Notes under the pieces: model-generated | Told to the model about the DNA's origin: nothing | What the model saw: only the letters and a program-made list of their open reading frames with translations | Database searches by the model: none | Made by a program: the position numbers and the translations under genes | Part shown: positions 10,756-28,137 of the stretch, piece by piece | How the letters are laid out: each line of letters opens with the position of its first letter | How positions within the stretch are numbered: position 1 is the first letter of the stretch | Origin: Nymphaea colorata | Lineage: Eukaryota > Streptophyta > Magnoliopsida > Nymphaeales > Nymphaeaceae | Length of the DNA stretch: 64,000 bases | Direction of reading: 5' to 3' | Assembly (NCBI RefSeq): GCF_008831285.2 | Contig: NC_045141.1 | Span: 22,782,742 to 22,846,741, forward strand

Positions 10756-12740
10756 TGAAGGAACCCCACCTCCGAGTGCTGCCGAAGGCGGCCGAGGTGC
10801 GGTCACTAACCCAAGATCACGCTCATCAATGGGGCGTAATGGATTGAAGGGAGCTGGTTATGTGGAAGAGGCTCGTTGAAGGAGTAGAATCGCAGGCTTC
10901 TCTTGTTTCTCCACTGTGAACGAAGGGCGACTTTGCAGATCTCCAAAATCACGCTCGCAACTCCGTTTGATGCGATCTATAGCTCGTTGGAACCGTGTGT
11001 AAGTGAGGAATCCAATAAGCCCTTTCTCACCTCTATCCAACACCAGGGGCCGAAGTTATGCTCTGCTGATCAGACAGATGTCCTCTGGTGTAGCAGTGGC
11101 AGTGTCGCGGAAAAGGGGCAACGTGGATCATCTACAGATTTCGCGTCGCTGCTCGGATCCACTGGCCTTAGGGTTCGTTGGAACCGTAGATGAGTCAGGA
11201 AGACGATGGGCAATCCGTGCAGCGATCCGACACCGGAATAGGGAGCTATGGCTCTGAGAGCAGAGTTCTGTCCGGTGGTGATAGAGAACGCAGTTCCCTA
11301 TTGCATATGAACTGTGATCGACGAACCAAGGGGCTAAAATGGATGGGATTTGAAGATAGAGCACTAGGGAATGATGGCGACTGCAGTGGAATAGATCGTC
11401 GCACGCTGGAGGTGTAGGCGGAAGGCAATGGAACAGTGAATGGAAAGGGGTTGGCCTGCGTTCTTTGGAAGAAGAGGGATAGGCAATGAAATTAAGTCCA
11501 GGAGGGGGTATCTCTGCCGGCAAACTCCCCGGTAAGAGTTTACCCAAAGGGTAGGGTCGTGAAGTGTTCTGAGGACAGAGATCTCTGGAAACCCACCACG
11601 TTGCCGGAGAACAAAGCCCCATCTGCCAATGAAGAAAACAGCCATCGCACCCATGCGGCTGCTCCAATCGTCGGATTTGCATAGTTTTGTCGGATTTGCA
11701 TAGTTTTCTTCTAAGAAAAAGATGGAATACCATGGTGGCCATTTGATCAAACTCGCCGGCAACTTGGGTGCTGGAAACCTTTCTGGAAATTGTTTCAGAA
11801 CATGAAGAAGGAGAAGAAGAGAGACTCGGTTTGATACGCTTATAGAATCGGGTCGGTGCCCAAAAACCCGCCCGAGTCCATGAAGAAACTCGGTTCAGCG
11901 GTAGACTCAGCAAAAGTGGATCTGGGTCCCTCCAAGCCCCACAAAACGATCTACAGTCCTAATCGGAATTCTTTTACCGCTTGGTCGGGGTTACAAACTC
12001 GCGGATCCAACCCTCTGGTACAATCCAGACCCGTATCCGATACCCAACACCCTCCGCATCCCGCTAGAGTGTCGCTAGTCTCTCGGCGTGTCTCGCTTTA
12101 CCGAGGCACGTGTCTCGCCTCGGCTCTCCATTGTGTCCTGTGCGTGTCTCTAATCTCGCGTCCCTTCCTGATCGGCGTATCCCTCCATACATCCTTACGT
12201 GTCCCGTTTCTGATCTCGCCAGAAGTGTCCTGGCTGTGTCCCACTCAAGTGTCCTCAGTATCTTGGTGTGTTCCGCATCACCTGATGCCGGGTCCCGACC
12301 TGCCTGGTGGTGTCGCGACACGCTCCAAATCCTACCGGTTCCTCCTGTGGTCGCGTGCAACCTCAGCGTCTTCGGCTGGGATGGAGTTACCCTCCCTATG
12401 CCAAACATGGCACCCTTCAGCAGATGCCCCGACTGTGGTGTCTCCTTACAGCTTCTCCAAAACCCTCTCGAGTAACCTCCCTTACAGGTGGGTGGTCTTC
12501 TAGAAATAATGGAATGGCATCCTCTACTCGGCTTAGTGCTAGATAACCTCTCTTAATCGAGTCGAGGCTAATTTCGCCTATGGCCTGCCTTGCCATCGAG
12601 ATGCCCTGGTTGTGCTTACCCACCCTAGTTGTTTTTATTGTCACAAAAGACATGTACGGGTATAATACGGCGAGAAAAAAAATAGGTATAATACGACGAA
12701 GAAAACAATCTTGGAAATAAAATGGGAAAAAGACCGCAAA
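10756..12740 (-). mobile_element. LTR of a large retrotransposon, copy B
   Basis: This is a direct repeat of copy A, starting TGAAGGAACC and diverging from copy A at GACCGC near 12738. Small indels separate the copies: copy B has a short extra segment near 11687-11702 (a duplicated CGGATTTGCATAGTTTT) and an insertion near 12068-12080. The LTR is about 1.98 kb. Confidence 0.85.
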
Positions 12741-13867
12741 TTTTTAAAAAATAAATAAATAAATCCTAACAATTATATAAAAATAAAATAAATGAGAAAT
12801 TAAAAAAACATTGGAAAATGGCTAAATAGGCAACAAATTTTAGGTACACCTCTAAAACAATTTGCCAACTTAAAAATTCAGAGAAATAAAGTTAATAAAC
12901 TCTTCCCCTCGCAACGTGAACTCCAGCAAGAGGCAGGAATAAACTATAAACAGAGAGATTTTCCCGCTGGCATTTCGGGAGACCAAGGAGAGGATGGCGG
13001 GAAGTTAACCCCAATTTTCTTTTAAAAAGACGTTTTTGCCATTAAAATGAGCGTCCAAGTTTAAAAAAACCAATTCTTTTACAAATATTACACGCATGCC
13101 ATTTTAAAAAAAACTCACTGTGTGCCTTTAAAAAAACATGGAAGACGCGTATAATACACATTTTATACGCATCTTTTATTTTTTACCATTTTTTTTAAAA
13201 CGCGTTATATTCCCGTTTTATATGGAAATGTCGTTTTTAACGTATAATAGGCGTTTTTTTTTAAATAACGCCGCCTGTAATGGGAAGTGGAACTTGCAAT
13301 CAGAGTCGCGGTAATATAGGGTTAGGCAACGCTCATATCTACAAATCAACTAAAAATGAATATACAGTCATAGAAAAGGAAGTGCCCATGATCTTATTTA
13401 CTACCAAATCCCTAGCTGCTTTTTGAAATGGAGGACTTTGGAAAACTATTACTGATCGCATTATTAATAACATTCAGTTTTTTTCTTTTTTCCCGAAAGT
13501 AAAGAATATCAAGCCAAGCATGTACCAAATGCGGAGCTTCTTAAGTTATCAGCAAGACATTGGTCGTTACATTTATGCCTCCACAATTTTGGCGACTAAT
13601 TATCTTTTTAGGTTTTCTTGCTAACTCTAATCATACGTGGACTTGGAAGGTCTAGAAGGAAAAAAAAGACCCACAGAAGTGCTGTCTGTGGGTGATCGAT
13701 CAACGATCAGTTATCCGTTTCTTCATTGATTGGATTGAATTGTCTAAGATTTTAAATTTTATATTTGAATAAGCAAACGGTTCCTGTTTTGACCGTGGAC
13801 CGTTGTTACATATATTGGTTTTAAAAAAAGGTGTTTAATTAAGAAAACTAGTTTTGTGATCTAAACT
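12741..13867. other. AT-rich intergenic DNA, no gene recognised
   Basis: Many short A and T runs are interspersed with CG-containing words such as GCGTATAATACAC (13148) and ACGTATAATAGGCG (13240). The same TATAATAC wording recurs at the outer ends of both LTRs. No coding frame is convincing. Confidence 0.3.
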
Positions 13868-14635
13868 AAGGGCGTGTTTGGCTGATACATGGGACACAGA
13901 GGCTTTTGTACATAACCCGTAAGGGGGAGAAGTTATTTGATCTCTTTCCAAAAAGAGGATTTGTCAAAGTTAAGTTTTTCGGAACCAATTTTCATGTCAC
14001 CCAAACACTTCAAAAAAAAAAAAAAGTAAAGCTACTTTTAGGACATGGATGGTTATATGGTACACCATTCAACTTGAGTGCCATGAAAATCACTTTTTTT
14101 AGTATAGAGGAGTCACATTCATGTGAATCAAACTGAGGATGCATCAGCTCCGCGTCCCTCAAGATGACTAGTTATGCTATGTCCCTCGTATCACAACGTG
14201 TAAAAGAGTATATCATGTAATATGAAATCTGAACATGGTATAAAACTACTAAATTTTTTGGTATTTCGTAGAACATTTATATATAAATTCACAGTGTGTA
14301 CTAATGCTATAACAATGCATACATACTACGCCTATGACAATGCCAACTCAGTATACCGCATTTATCCATAAATCTGTAACGTCGTGTACACTATTGTAAC
14401 TTAAAATATAGAAGAGCTATAAGAATATGTCCTTCACATTAGACACACATCGTCCCACGCCATTGTACTAAACTTTTTAATTCAATAATTCATGTCTACA
14501 GTGCTATAATTTTCAATATTTCATAACTTTTTAACACTTAAGAGCTGTTTTACTTCTAACCTACGTAGAGCAAACGAACACTTGATTTCACCGGTGTATA
14601 AAAATGACAATTTGAAATTGTCCATACGTAAAGCA
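13868..14635. other. Intergenic DNA with a possible MITE start
   Basis: GGGCGTGTTTGGCTG at about 13870 and GTGAATCAAACTGAGG near 14120 resemble ends of plant miniature elements, but no terminal repeat or target duplication could be confirmed. The rest is AT-rich without coding signal. Confidence 0.25.
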
Positions 14636-15002
14636 GGGTGTTCACGAGCCAAGCTGGGCCAACTTGAGCTCAGTTTTAGTCTTAAAACCCATAGGTCGAA
14701 CTCGAGTTGGCAAGCTCGACTCAGCTTGATTAAGTTTGAGCTGAGATGAGGGAACTCGAATTCCATAGCCTTGAACCAGGCAAAAGGAAGCCTATTGGAG
14801 TAACTTTTTTTTGTTTTTTTGTGATAGTAAGGGAAACAAATTTTTGTATATTTCTCTACTATGCATTTTATCAAACTTCTCCAACTCGACTCGTTCATTC
14901 ATTAACTTGAATTCGTCTAGTTTCATAGACTCTCTCTTGAGTTGAGTTTAAGCATACAAATTTGAGTTTGAATCCGAGTTAACTCGACTTGTTGAACAAC
15001 CT
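14636..15002. mobile_element. MITE-like element with GTTCA-type imperfect terminal repeats
   Basis: The left end reads GGGTGTTCACGAGCCAAGC. The reverse complement of the right end reads AGGTTGTTCAACAAGTCGAG. The interior is full of TCGAGTT/AACTCGA words. The ends resemble non-autonomous hAT-type elements common in plants. No clear target-site duplication was found, so the superfamily is inferred. Confidence 0.5.
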
Positions 15003-15218
15003 ACATGATCTGAGGTCCGGTGAAAGGAGTCAGACCTCACATTATCGGCGGTGATTCTTTTTGGTGATGTCGCAAATCTCCTCAATCTCACATGCAAGGA
15101 GCACAAACGCCCCCAGTTACTTGCTTGGCACTTGCAACCAGAAAGCTTACGGGCCAGCGATCCCGTGGCCGATTAAAGCGTTCCGATCAAATTAATTCAC
15201 CCGCCCCCGCGCCCGGAC

Positions 15219-15221
15219 GGA

Positions 15222-15253
<32 letters not shown>
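15219..15253. promoter_or_regulatory. (GA)n tract upstream of the kinase gene
   Basis: A run of about 17 GA units lies about 235 bp before the ATG at 15488, in a locally GC-rich stretch. GA repeats are frequent in plant promoters and 5' leaders and can bind BBR/BPC factors. That role is inferred. No TATA box is evident. Confidence 0.4.
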
Positions 15254-15487
15254 TGTTGAACGACCCTAGGAGATCAAGAAAAGCCAACCCAGCACTCCCC
15301 ATCTGGAGGAGAAGGAGCGAATCCACGTAGTTCATCGGTGGGGGGTCGTTGCGTCGACGCCATCGACCCGTTTCCGCTTCCGACGCAACGACTCAGGCTG
15401 CAGATGAGGGAAGACGGGCCTCTCATGCGATGAGCAGAGCACCGCAAAGACGACGACAACGCGCAGCTCAATATCATTGGTGAGAAC

Positions 15488-19780
<4,293 letters not shown>

Positions 19781-20066
19781 GAAACCCTCTCTCTCGCACA
19801 ACACTCTTGAAGCACATGTTGCAGAAATCAGAGAGCTTCAGAACTGATTTAGACTAGCATACTTCATGCTTTGAATTCATGCTTCGAATCAATATTGCCT
19901 AGCATGTATTATTTTAAGCATAGCATGATACGCAGGCGACTAGCATGCTCAAGTAGATAGAATAATCTTCACAGGCGTCTTGCATGCTTACTCAGGTAAT
20001 ATAATCTTTACGGGCATTGCTTACGATCGAGATCGAATTTCACATACCGGAATTCGACAAAGCAAG
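19781..20066. other. Sequence after the kinase stop codon
   Basis: This could be 3' UTR or the start of a last intron. Repeated words AGCATGCT..AGTAGATA and TAATCTT appear, but there is no coding match to the missing kinase C-terminus. Confidence 0.35.
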
Positions 20067-22515
20067 CTCCATTTTCGTTTTCTATGGGCGTAATGAGGAT
20101 CCACAGGGCATATCACTACTGTTGAAAAAAGGAGGAATGAGGGAGCCGTAGTTGATGATGAGTGTTGTGTCTAAACGAAGTGGCAGGAGTAGGGTGCATG
20201 CATAAACTTCTACGTATGACGCGGCCATGTTGATAAAGTATTGAGTTGAGAAGCTCTATTATGGCCAAACAAAACTAAGCAGCACGTAAACAAAACAAAA
20301 CAAAACAAACCAGTGGCGTCACGTCAGAATTGATTCAGAATTTGGCTGAGAATCAGTTCTTGTTTGGAAGACATAACTATTGAGATAAACCCTACGCTTA
20401 CCAACAGGATAGCATTCTTTTCCATTTTTTAAAAATTCTTTCATGCACGAGCGAGCGCATGTGTCTCTAATTGGCCCCAAAAAATGCACATATTTTTTTG
20501 CTGGGTTTCAGTCAGAGCTTGGATGTAGATAGATAGACATGATACTTCCATAAGCTCCCCTGACAGCATGTCAGCATCATAATAATAGAGGACAGCATGC
20601 TACTACATAAGCCCATGGCTGCATTCCAGTGGCCAAAGTAAGAAGCTTCTCAAGAGCATGCATTCATCCTGAAGCAATTAGGCTCCAAATTATTTTAACG
20701 AAGGAACAACCAAATCGGACACTTGTCCACGCCGATCTAGAAAGACTAAGGAATATATATATATATATATTTATATATATAGCATGAAATTCATTTGTGA
20801 AAAATACCATCATTTGATCAATATGCCATTTTTTTCAAACTTATATTTGGTCTAAAAATAGAAACAGTAGGAAAAGTAATCGTCAAACTTATATTTCGTG
20901 GGGTGGGGCTGTTTTATTTTCAGAAATTGCATGCAAATGCATTCTATTTTTGTACAAAGAAAACATCATAGGTCACGCAAATAAGAGGTTGATATAGACG
21001 CACATTCTGATGCAGCTCCATATATTCTCTTCAGAGCGCAGGATAAGCTCCATCATCGACCAGGAGATGGATGTACAAGGTGCCCTGCAGGCAATATAGC
21101 TTCTCTTCAGAGCGCAGGATAAGCTGAGCTGCATCATGGACCAGAGGATGGATGTACAGGGTGCCCTGCAGGTGTCCTTTCACAGAAGGGTTGACAGGCA
21201 CGAGGTTGGAGAGCAAACTGAGACATTCGAGAGGACGGACTGCAGATTGCAAATGCAACATGACTTGGGTAGGCTGAACTTCAATATGGTGCAGACAATG
21301 CACGAAAGACAGCTCAGGGAGGTCTCTGGGTACGCTTTCATCTTACTTCTCACTTGTTTTTATGTTAGTTTATTTAGATGTATTCCACTACCATTTCTAT
21401 GTCCCTCTTTTGTGTGTCCGTTTCTGATGGCATCGGAACTCTCCAGGGCCACTGGCATTCAATGCTCCTTTCTTTAAATTAAGTTAAAACTTGATCGAGT
21501 CCGGACCATGTTGTAATACATCAGAGCTTTCCCTCTATTGAGAAAAATACGACCCACTGGTCCACAAAATACAAAATTCTTTCAATATGTGATGCAAATT
21601 ATAGCAGGTGGTGGAGGGACTTGCGCTTGGGTGAGCACATTTCCATGAACTTGACTCTGAACATTGCGAGGATCTTGCAATGCATTTGGCGATGGTGCAT
21701 TGGAGACGGTGACCGCGGCCAGTGAAGTTGAACCAAGAACGTTATGCCACTTCAACCCATCCAATAGGTTTAAATAAGGGTTGTTTTTTCAATTTATTTA
21801 AAAGTGATGCAAGTCTACGTGCTGCTTAGTTTTGTGTATCAACATTAAGTCTATGATGCAAGTCTACGTTATGCAAGTCTAAAATAATTTGGAGCCTAAT
21901 TGCTTCAGGATGAATGCATGCTCTTGAGAAGCTTCTTACTTTGGCCACTGGAATGCAGCCATGGGCTTATGTAGTAGCATGCTGTCCTCTATTATTATGA
22001 TGCTGACATGCTTTCAGGGGAGCTTATGGAAGTATCATGTCTATCTATCTACATCCAAGCTCTGACTGAAACCCAGCAAGAAAATATGTGCATTTTTTGG
22101 GGCCAATTAGAGACACATGCGCTCGCTCGTGCATGAAAGAATTTTTAAAAAAATGGAAAAGAACGCTATCCTGTTGGTAAGCGTAGGGTTTATCTCAATA
22201 ATTATGTCTTCCAAACAATAACTGATTGTCAGCCAAATTCTGAATCAATTCTGACGTGACGCCACTGGTTTGTTTTGTTTTGTTTCGTTTACGTGCTGCT
22301 TAGTCTTGTTTGGCTATAATAGAGCTTCTCAACTCAATACTTTATCAACATGGCCGCGTCATACGTAGAAGTTTATGAATGCGCCCTACTCCTGCCAGCC
22401 ACTTGGTTTAGACACAACACTCATCATCAACTACGGCTCCCCCATTCCTCCTTTTTTCAACAGTAGTGATATGCCCTGTGGATCCTCATTACGCCCATAG
22501 AAAACGAAAATGGAG
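20067..22515. mobile_element. Foldback-type element with 0.63-kb inverted arms
   Basis: The left arm 20067-20698 and right arm 21880-22515 are reverse complements with only scattered differences. The outer ends read CTCCATTTTCGTTTTCTATG and its complement. The central 1.18 kb holds AT-rich DNA, a (TA)n run near 20757-20780, a tandem duplication and an open frame at 21136-21477 without recognisable homology. No transposase was found. Long terminal inverted repeats with an unrelated middle fit a foldback element or a non-autonomous Mutator-like element. No target-site duplication was identified. Confidence 0.8.
21025..21172. repeat. About 70-bp tandem duplication within the foldback centre
   Basis: The unit beginning TTCTCTTCAGAGCGCAGGAT occurs at 21025-21091 and 21101-21172. 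Both end in GTGCCCTGCAGG. The second copy has a few substitutions and a short insertion. Confidence 0.85.
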
Positions 22516-24329
22516 TATCCAAACTCCCTTTCTCTCTCAACTTAAATGGCCGACAGATCGGTTCCCCTGGGTTGGTGAACCCAGAAAAATCAGACTTACT
22601 TAAGTGAAAAGAAAATCATGGAAAAAGAATGTTTAAATCATAAAATTCAAATAAAGGATCTACGAACGCTAAGCATAGAACTCAGTGTCGTTAATACTGT
22701 TTCTCATGGGAAGCGCCTCAGCCCATGCTTATTATTATGTCGCCCCTTCGCCGATACCATACGAGGCCAACGCAAACTTTATATTTTCTGATTTGATCTT
22801 GCAAAAAAATGTGGATTTGAACCCCTCATTTATTGCATGAAAAAAATGAAGACTTGCTACCTTCGCTCATTATATCACAATCATATGTGATTGTGATATT
22901 CTTTGTTAATAACAATACATGATGTAGTAACTTGAAGTATTTCACCATCTGCTGCTAATCTGATGGGAAGAGGCAGACTTTTGTCTTCGCAATACCAAAC
23001 CCCCAAGGTTCAACTGCTTCCTCCCCAGAGAGCTTGAACACCACCAACTAAGCTCAAGCGACCATCGTTAATGCAACAGAAAATGTAAAGAAAGATTATG
23101 TGTTTCATATTTATTAATTTTTCTAACCAAGTCATGTATTTTTTTCAACTCTGTTTCATATCATGCACCCATCTCCCTACCATATCTAAAGTTGCATCTG
23201 CAGACTGACCCAGACACAAGCTGCTGAGCGAGAGAGTTCTAGTCATCGCTGGGTTGTCCCATCGCCAGAGCCATATCTCATCTGGCATACAATGCAGCCT
23301 GCGCTCCAACCTCAGAACCCATTTCAGGGATTGGATCTTTACACGTCTTTGCCAACTCTAGTTGGTTGGGTCGCAGAGTTAGTTCAAGGATGGACCCGGA
23401 ATGGAAGACTGTATAATGAATATGGATTTGATTAATAATCAGATAAATTCGGTTCATTGACTTTCAAAGGCCATATCAGGCTAATTCAAGATCTAAATCT
23501 GAGATGCAAAGTTTAGATCTTATTTTCAGTTTGGATCCAGGTAGTGTCCAGTGAAGCAGAGGTATTTGTTCTGAAATGTCCGTTATGACATTGGATCCAA
23601 CAAAATAAAGATTTGAGTGGTGTCGTACTTGTCCGAGCTCTTCTATATAAGGCGTCAATCTGGTCTGATCCAATACCAAAATCAACCTAATTAATCGATA
23701 TCTCAGCAATGGATACTCCAAAAATTCTGAAAATTGGTAGGAGTGATCCTCAGATATAGACGATTCCAGCGAGCCCTTGGTCGACCCCTGACGTGGCCGG
23801 AGCTGACAACGCCAGCCAATTTTGTGACACCACCGTTTATTCTTTCCTTGGCTGAGTCGATCCTCCACCTGATAATCTTTTGTAACACGATCAATTAAGG
23901 GGGGTCCCATTCCACTGATCCAGCAAAAAAATGACAACATTTCCCTTCCCTAATTCTCCGTTCAGTCTTAGATTGAATCCAACTCCATTCCCACAATGTC
24001 CCTTTCTACTCCAAGAGCAATTCGAAGAACCATTAAGTGACCATAGTCTAGGTTTATGAAGATATTTATCTTTGTAAAGTTGGGCTCATAGGCCATTATG
24101 TAGAAGAACCGTACAACATCGATTTGCCAAGAGTGCTCTGTTCATCTCTTCCATACGTTACATAAGTTGCTCCATCCCATATTGTGGAGGTGTTTCGAGT
24201 TTCATTATCATTTCAAAGAAATCTCATGGAAACACTCTCCGACTTTTTAATGACCTGTTTGGAAAACCATCATCCAATAACAAGGGAAGAGTAATCCACC
24301 CGACAAACGAGAGGATTCTCACTTTCCAA
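22516..24329. other. Repeat-derived DNA, no gene recognised
   Basis: The open frame at 23476-23940 (minus) is the longest here (154 codons). It has no domain I recognise and its wording looks like untranslated retroelement sequence. The kinase last exon was looked for here and not found. Confidence 0.35.
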
Positions 24330-25000
24330 CTAGCCAGCCATCTTGATAAGCAAAGACAGCAGTCGTAATTCTTCCCCCAAAAATAGACAAACGAGAGGAC
24401 CTATGGGCCACTGCATCACACCTTTAAGTTCCTCCATCTGAAGGTGATTGACACTAGCCAGCAGGATCTCAGATTTCTCTTTGTTGACCTTGATCCCTGC
24501 TAATCTCTCAAACTTGTCTAGAGCTTCCTTGATAGCAATGAAGGAATGTCCAGATGTACTTGCCACCATGAGAACATCATACATAACAGCCACGACTACT
24601 TGTTTGACATTACCAACATTCGGGACTTGAATAAGACTCCTGTTCACATCTAACTGAATTTTACGATTAAACATTTCTATAACTAAAAGGAACAAGTGAA
24701 GGGACATTGGGTTCCCTTGTTGGAGCCCCCTTTTAGCTCCAAACCAGTCTCCCAGTTTGCCATTCATAATCACCTTGTACCAAACCGAGGTGACACTCAC
24801 TTCATCACTCTTTCAATGAAAACACAAGAGATGCATGCTATTCTGAAGAAAACTCCAAAGAGACTCTCTCGTATGCCTTAAAAAGGTCAAGCTTGAGAAG
24901 ACAACCCTCTTTGGTCCAAAAATCTTTCGAGTTCACCATCTCATTGGCCAAGGTGATGTTGTCCAAAAACCAAACAGTAATGGAAGCTTAATTTGGGTCC
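24330..25000 (-). pseudogene. LINE (L1-type) reverse transcriptase relic
   Basis: Read on the minus strand, the first part gives LANEMVNSKDFWTKEGCLLK then LDLFKAYERVSLEFSSE, matching the L1 pattern LANE..GCL.KLD..KAYD.V.W.F. After a frame break, YKVIMNGKLGDWFGAKRGLQ and QGNPMSLHLFLLVIE match the RGLRQGDPLSP block. KEALDKFERLAGIKVNKEKS matches the conserved segment after the active site. The catalytic FADD box has decayed (MYDVL). Frameshifts and loss of the catalytic aspartates make it non-functional. Confidence 0.8.
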
Positions 25001-25339
25001 AACATCTGACTGAGATCCAACAAAGGTCTGGCCCTAAATGTCAGATCCTATGTCCGTCACATCTGGATTTAGCTTCAAAAATGAGACCTGAGTTAGAAAT
25101 CTGATAAGATAGATTTTATTCCAGGAATTAAAAATTAATTTGAAAAAAGCTGGATCTAACCTGAATCCGAACACCCTTGCACCGCTATATGAATGCAACC
25201 ACTCAAACTCGACTTTGTCATCGCAATAAGATTGAAAGCCAGACAAGTTGTTGTTCATCAAACTCCCAGTGTTGCCTATGGGCAATCTCAATGGTTTGAA
25301 TACTTTCTTGGAGTTAGTGTTTTGAAATCAAAACCACTA

Positions 25340-28135
25340 ACCATTTTGTTTGTGCACTTATGTTGTGAGACTTGGATAAAAAACGAGACACTCGTCAATT
25401 AGAGTATTGCACATCTACAATTTATAGTATGTAGGAGTAGTGCCCATGAAAATCACCATTTTCTATTACATCATGATTACACTTTTGATCGCAGAATGCT
25501 GTGCGAATGCTTACGGGTACTGGGCTTTACTGTTTGCTTTTCAATTGCTGGATATTGCAACGTCTCCATTTGAACAAACTCTAGATTCTACTTTGAACAG
25601 AAGATCAGCTTTGCCACTGTCCAGCATGAAAGATGAAGGATCAAACACATCTTCATTTGAACAAACTCTAGATTCTAATTTAGCAGAAAGTGAATAACAA
25701 CAGCAGTGGTTAGTATTGATTTATTTGATTGCTAGCCTTCAATTACAAGTCATAATGCAGAATGCATTGAAAATTTAGACAACTGAAGATATTTAAATGA
25801 CCATATTTGCCGTCAAATCGAAAGGATACTGAAACTAAACAATGCAAACAAAGTGGATTTTAGCAGATAAGCAAATAAGTGTTTCAACTGTAAATTTAGA
25901 GGCAAGAAAGAACAAATGTGCACGGTCCATGAATACCCTATTATATTAAAAATAAGTATATCAATTGAACTTCTTGAGGTAGAGTATGGTTGGCTGAGCT
26001 TAGGCCCTGATAACATATATAATATGAAATTATATTTATATTTTTATTCATTTTTATTTACAAATACTGTATTTCTATATTAAACATGAACATTTTATTT
26101 TCTTCATTAAAATTGAATCGAGTCAAGCTGGACTTGGGTTTGGATCTTGATGATCAGGCCTCGGGTTCGGCCATGGCATGGGCTTCTAGGCTGGCTAGAG
26201 CCTGATCCAAGCCGATGTCAACACTACTTGACATTTTGTTAATGTGATATGAGAGTGGTTTAAAAAAATCGAATGACATGATCTACTGATTTGGCTATAC
26301 TCTAGAGCTAGCTCGTACTTCCTAGAACAGTGAATGATTTCTTCATCCATAATGGCATTGAAATGACAAAAATTCTTAATGTTTTCAGTTTGTAAATGTA
26401 TTGACGTTGAGTTGAAAAGATAGTTGGTTTATGTAAAGATTTATGGTGCAACTTGCTGCTTATTGGATCAAATGAGCAGTTGCACAGAAGGTTGGTCTTT
26501 GGTCTCAAGTCGTAATTGAAGACATCTTACTTCTAGAAGGTAATCAAATCAATAACTAATCATGATTTTTGAATTCTCAAGATTTTGAAACCTAAGTTAA
26601 ACCATATGGTGTTTGTGTTCTATGGTAATGTTTCTCTTCTTTGTCATTTTATTATCACATTCTCTTGATGATAGCTAAAAGCTACATGTTCTGTTTCTTC
26701 TAAGGGAAATACCGTTTGTACTTTTGTTCTCTGCATATCATAAGAATGACATGCAAAGATAGCATATACTTGAGTGTTTTGAATATCCATAGAGCTTTGA
26801 ACATGTCATCTGTAGTTATGATGGATATGGAAAAAATTGAGTGGCTAGACTTGCTTCTACTATATGTGCTTTGACATTTCTTCTTTATTTGATTCTTGAC
26901 ATGCAAGGAAATTCTTATATTGTTGACTTGATAAGTTGATTGACTTTCCATTCGTTTTCAAGTTAAGCTCATGGCTGCTATCTACAGTATCTTTATCATC
27001 AATAAACCTAATGGACTAATCTTTTACAAGGTAGCTATCTGTTTCTCTTTTTTATTTCCTAGAGAACAATCTTTCATGATTTGGATAATTTATGTTTTTG
27101 TATGAAGATGCATTTGGTTTTCAAACTACAGTTTTTATTTCTTAACTTTTCGATAATCATTGATCTACTCATCGTCTAGGATTATGGATCAACAAGATGC
27201 ATGGTCACAAATGATGGCATGTGAACAACAAGTCTGTGACATTCAATAAATTCAATTTCCTAACAGTTGTCTCAAATGGTGGGCTGTACAAGTAGGTTTA
27301 ATGTCTTTTCATTAAACGTGCATGGTTTTTCACCATGGAAGGCCACCATGAGCCTTGGTTACACAATGCATAGAAAAATCTTAAATAGTTGAAGTTCCTA
27401 TGATCTTGGCAACAATGAACATGGAAAACTAAATCTGATTTTTGTGGAAAGATTTTCTTTTTTCTTTATCATTAATTTTGATTGATCATGTTGGGATTCT
27501 TTCCTTGAATATCTCTAGAACAGTTGTCTTTCAACCTTATTGTTAACATCCTCTCTCAAACTGGACGATGAATCTAAAAGTTCAAGCTGCAAAACTTTGT
27601 AATGTGATCATGTCATCTCTTTGGCAGTGATTTGGCGAGCCCAAATTTGCTTCATGAAGTTTTTTATGAAGGTAGATCGTGCTTTGACAGCGATTCAGAA
27701 AACCCAAGTTTGATTCCTCAAGATCTTTTTCACAGGATCGAGTCTTCGCTTTGGTGAAGAAGGCAATGATGTATTTGGTCGTTTGCAGCCGACCTATAGG
27801 CTTCATTGTTCTTCATCAAGCATCCTGTTTTGATACCAAGTTAAAAAATAAAGAAGAAGCAAAACAAATAAAAACCAGCAATAAAAAGATTCCTTTCATT
27901 AAACGTGCATGGTTTTTCACCAAGGAAGACCATCATGCCCCTTAGTTACACAATGCACAGAACAAGCTTAAATAGTTGAACTTCCTATAATCTTGTCAAC
28001 GATAAACATGAAAAATTAAACCTGATTTTTGTGAAAAGATTTTCTTTTTCTTTTATCATTAATTTTGATTGATCTTGCTTTGATTCTTTCCTTGAATTTC
28101 TCTAGAACGGTTGTCTTTCAACCTTATCGTTAACA
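25340..28135 (-). mobile_element. Inverted segmental repeat, copy 2, with TRIM element
   Basis: This is the reverse-orientation counterpart of 636-2690 and extends further outward because its TRIM has a full 5' terminal repeat. On the minus strand the order is: terminal repeat 28135 to about 27842 starting TGTTAACG, primer site TTGGTATCA at 27831-27840, about 270 bp of internal DNA, polypurine GTTTGAGAGAG near 27551-27561, second terminal repeat starting TGTTAAC at 27548 and ending near 27295, then the block shared with copy 1 down to 25340. The part at 25440-25560 carries about 70 bp not present in copy 1. Confidence 0.7.
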
Positions 28136-28137
28136 CT

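Noticed and set aside
11128-11913. 261-codon minus-strand open frame
   Set aside because: It lies inside LTR B. The equivalent in LTR A is broken into separate frames and the sequence has no recognisable domain.
23476-23940. 154-codon minus-strand open frame
   Set aside because: No domain match, and the start and composition look like retroelement untranslated sequence.
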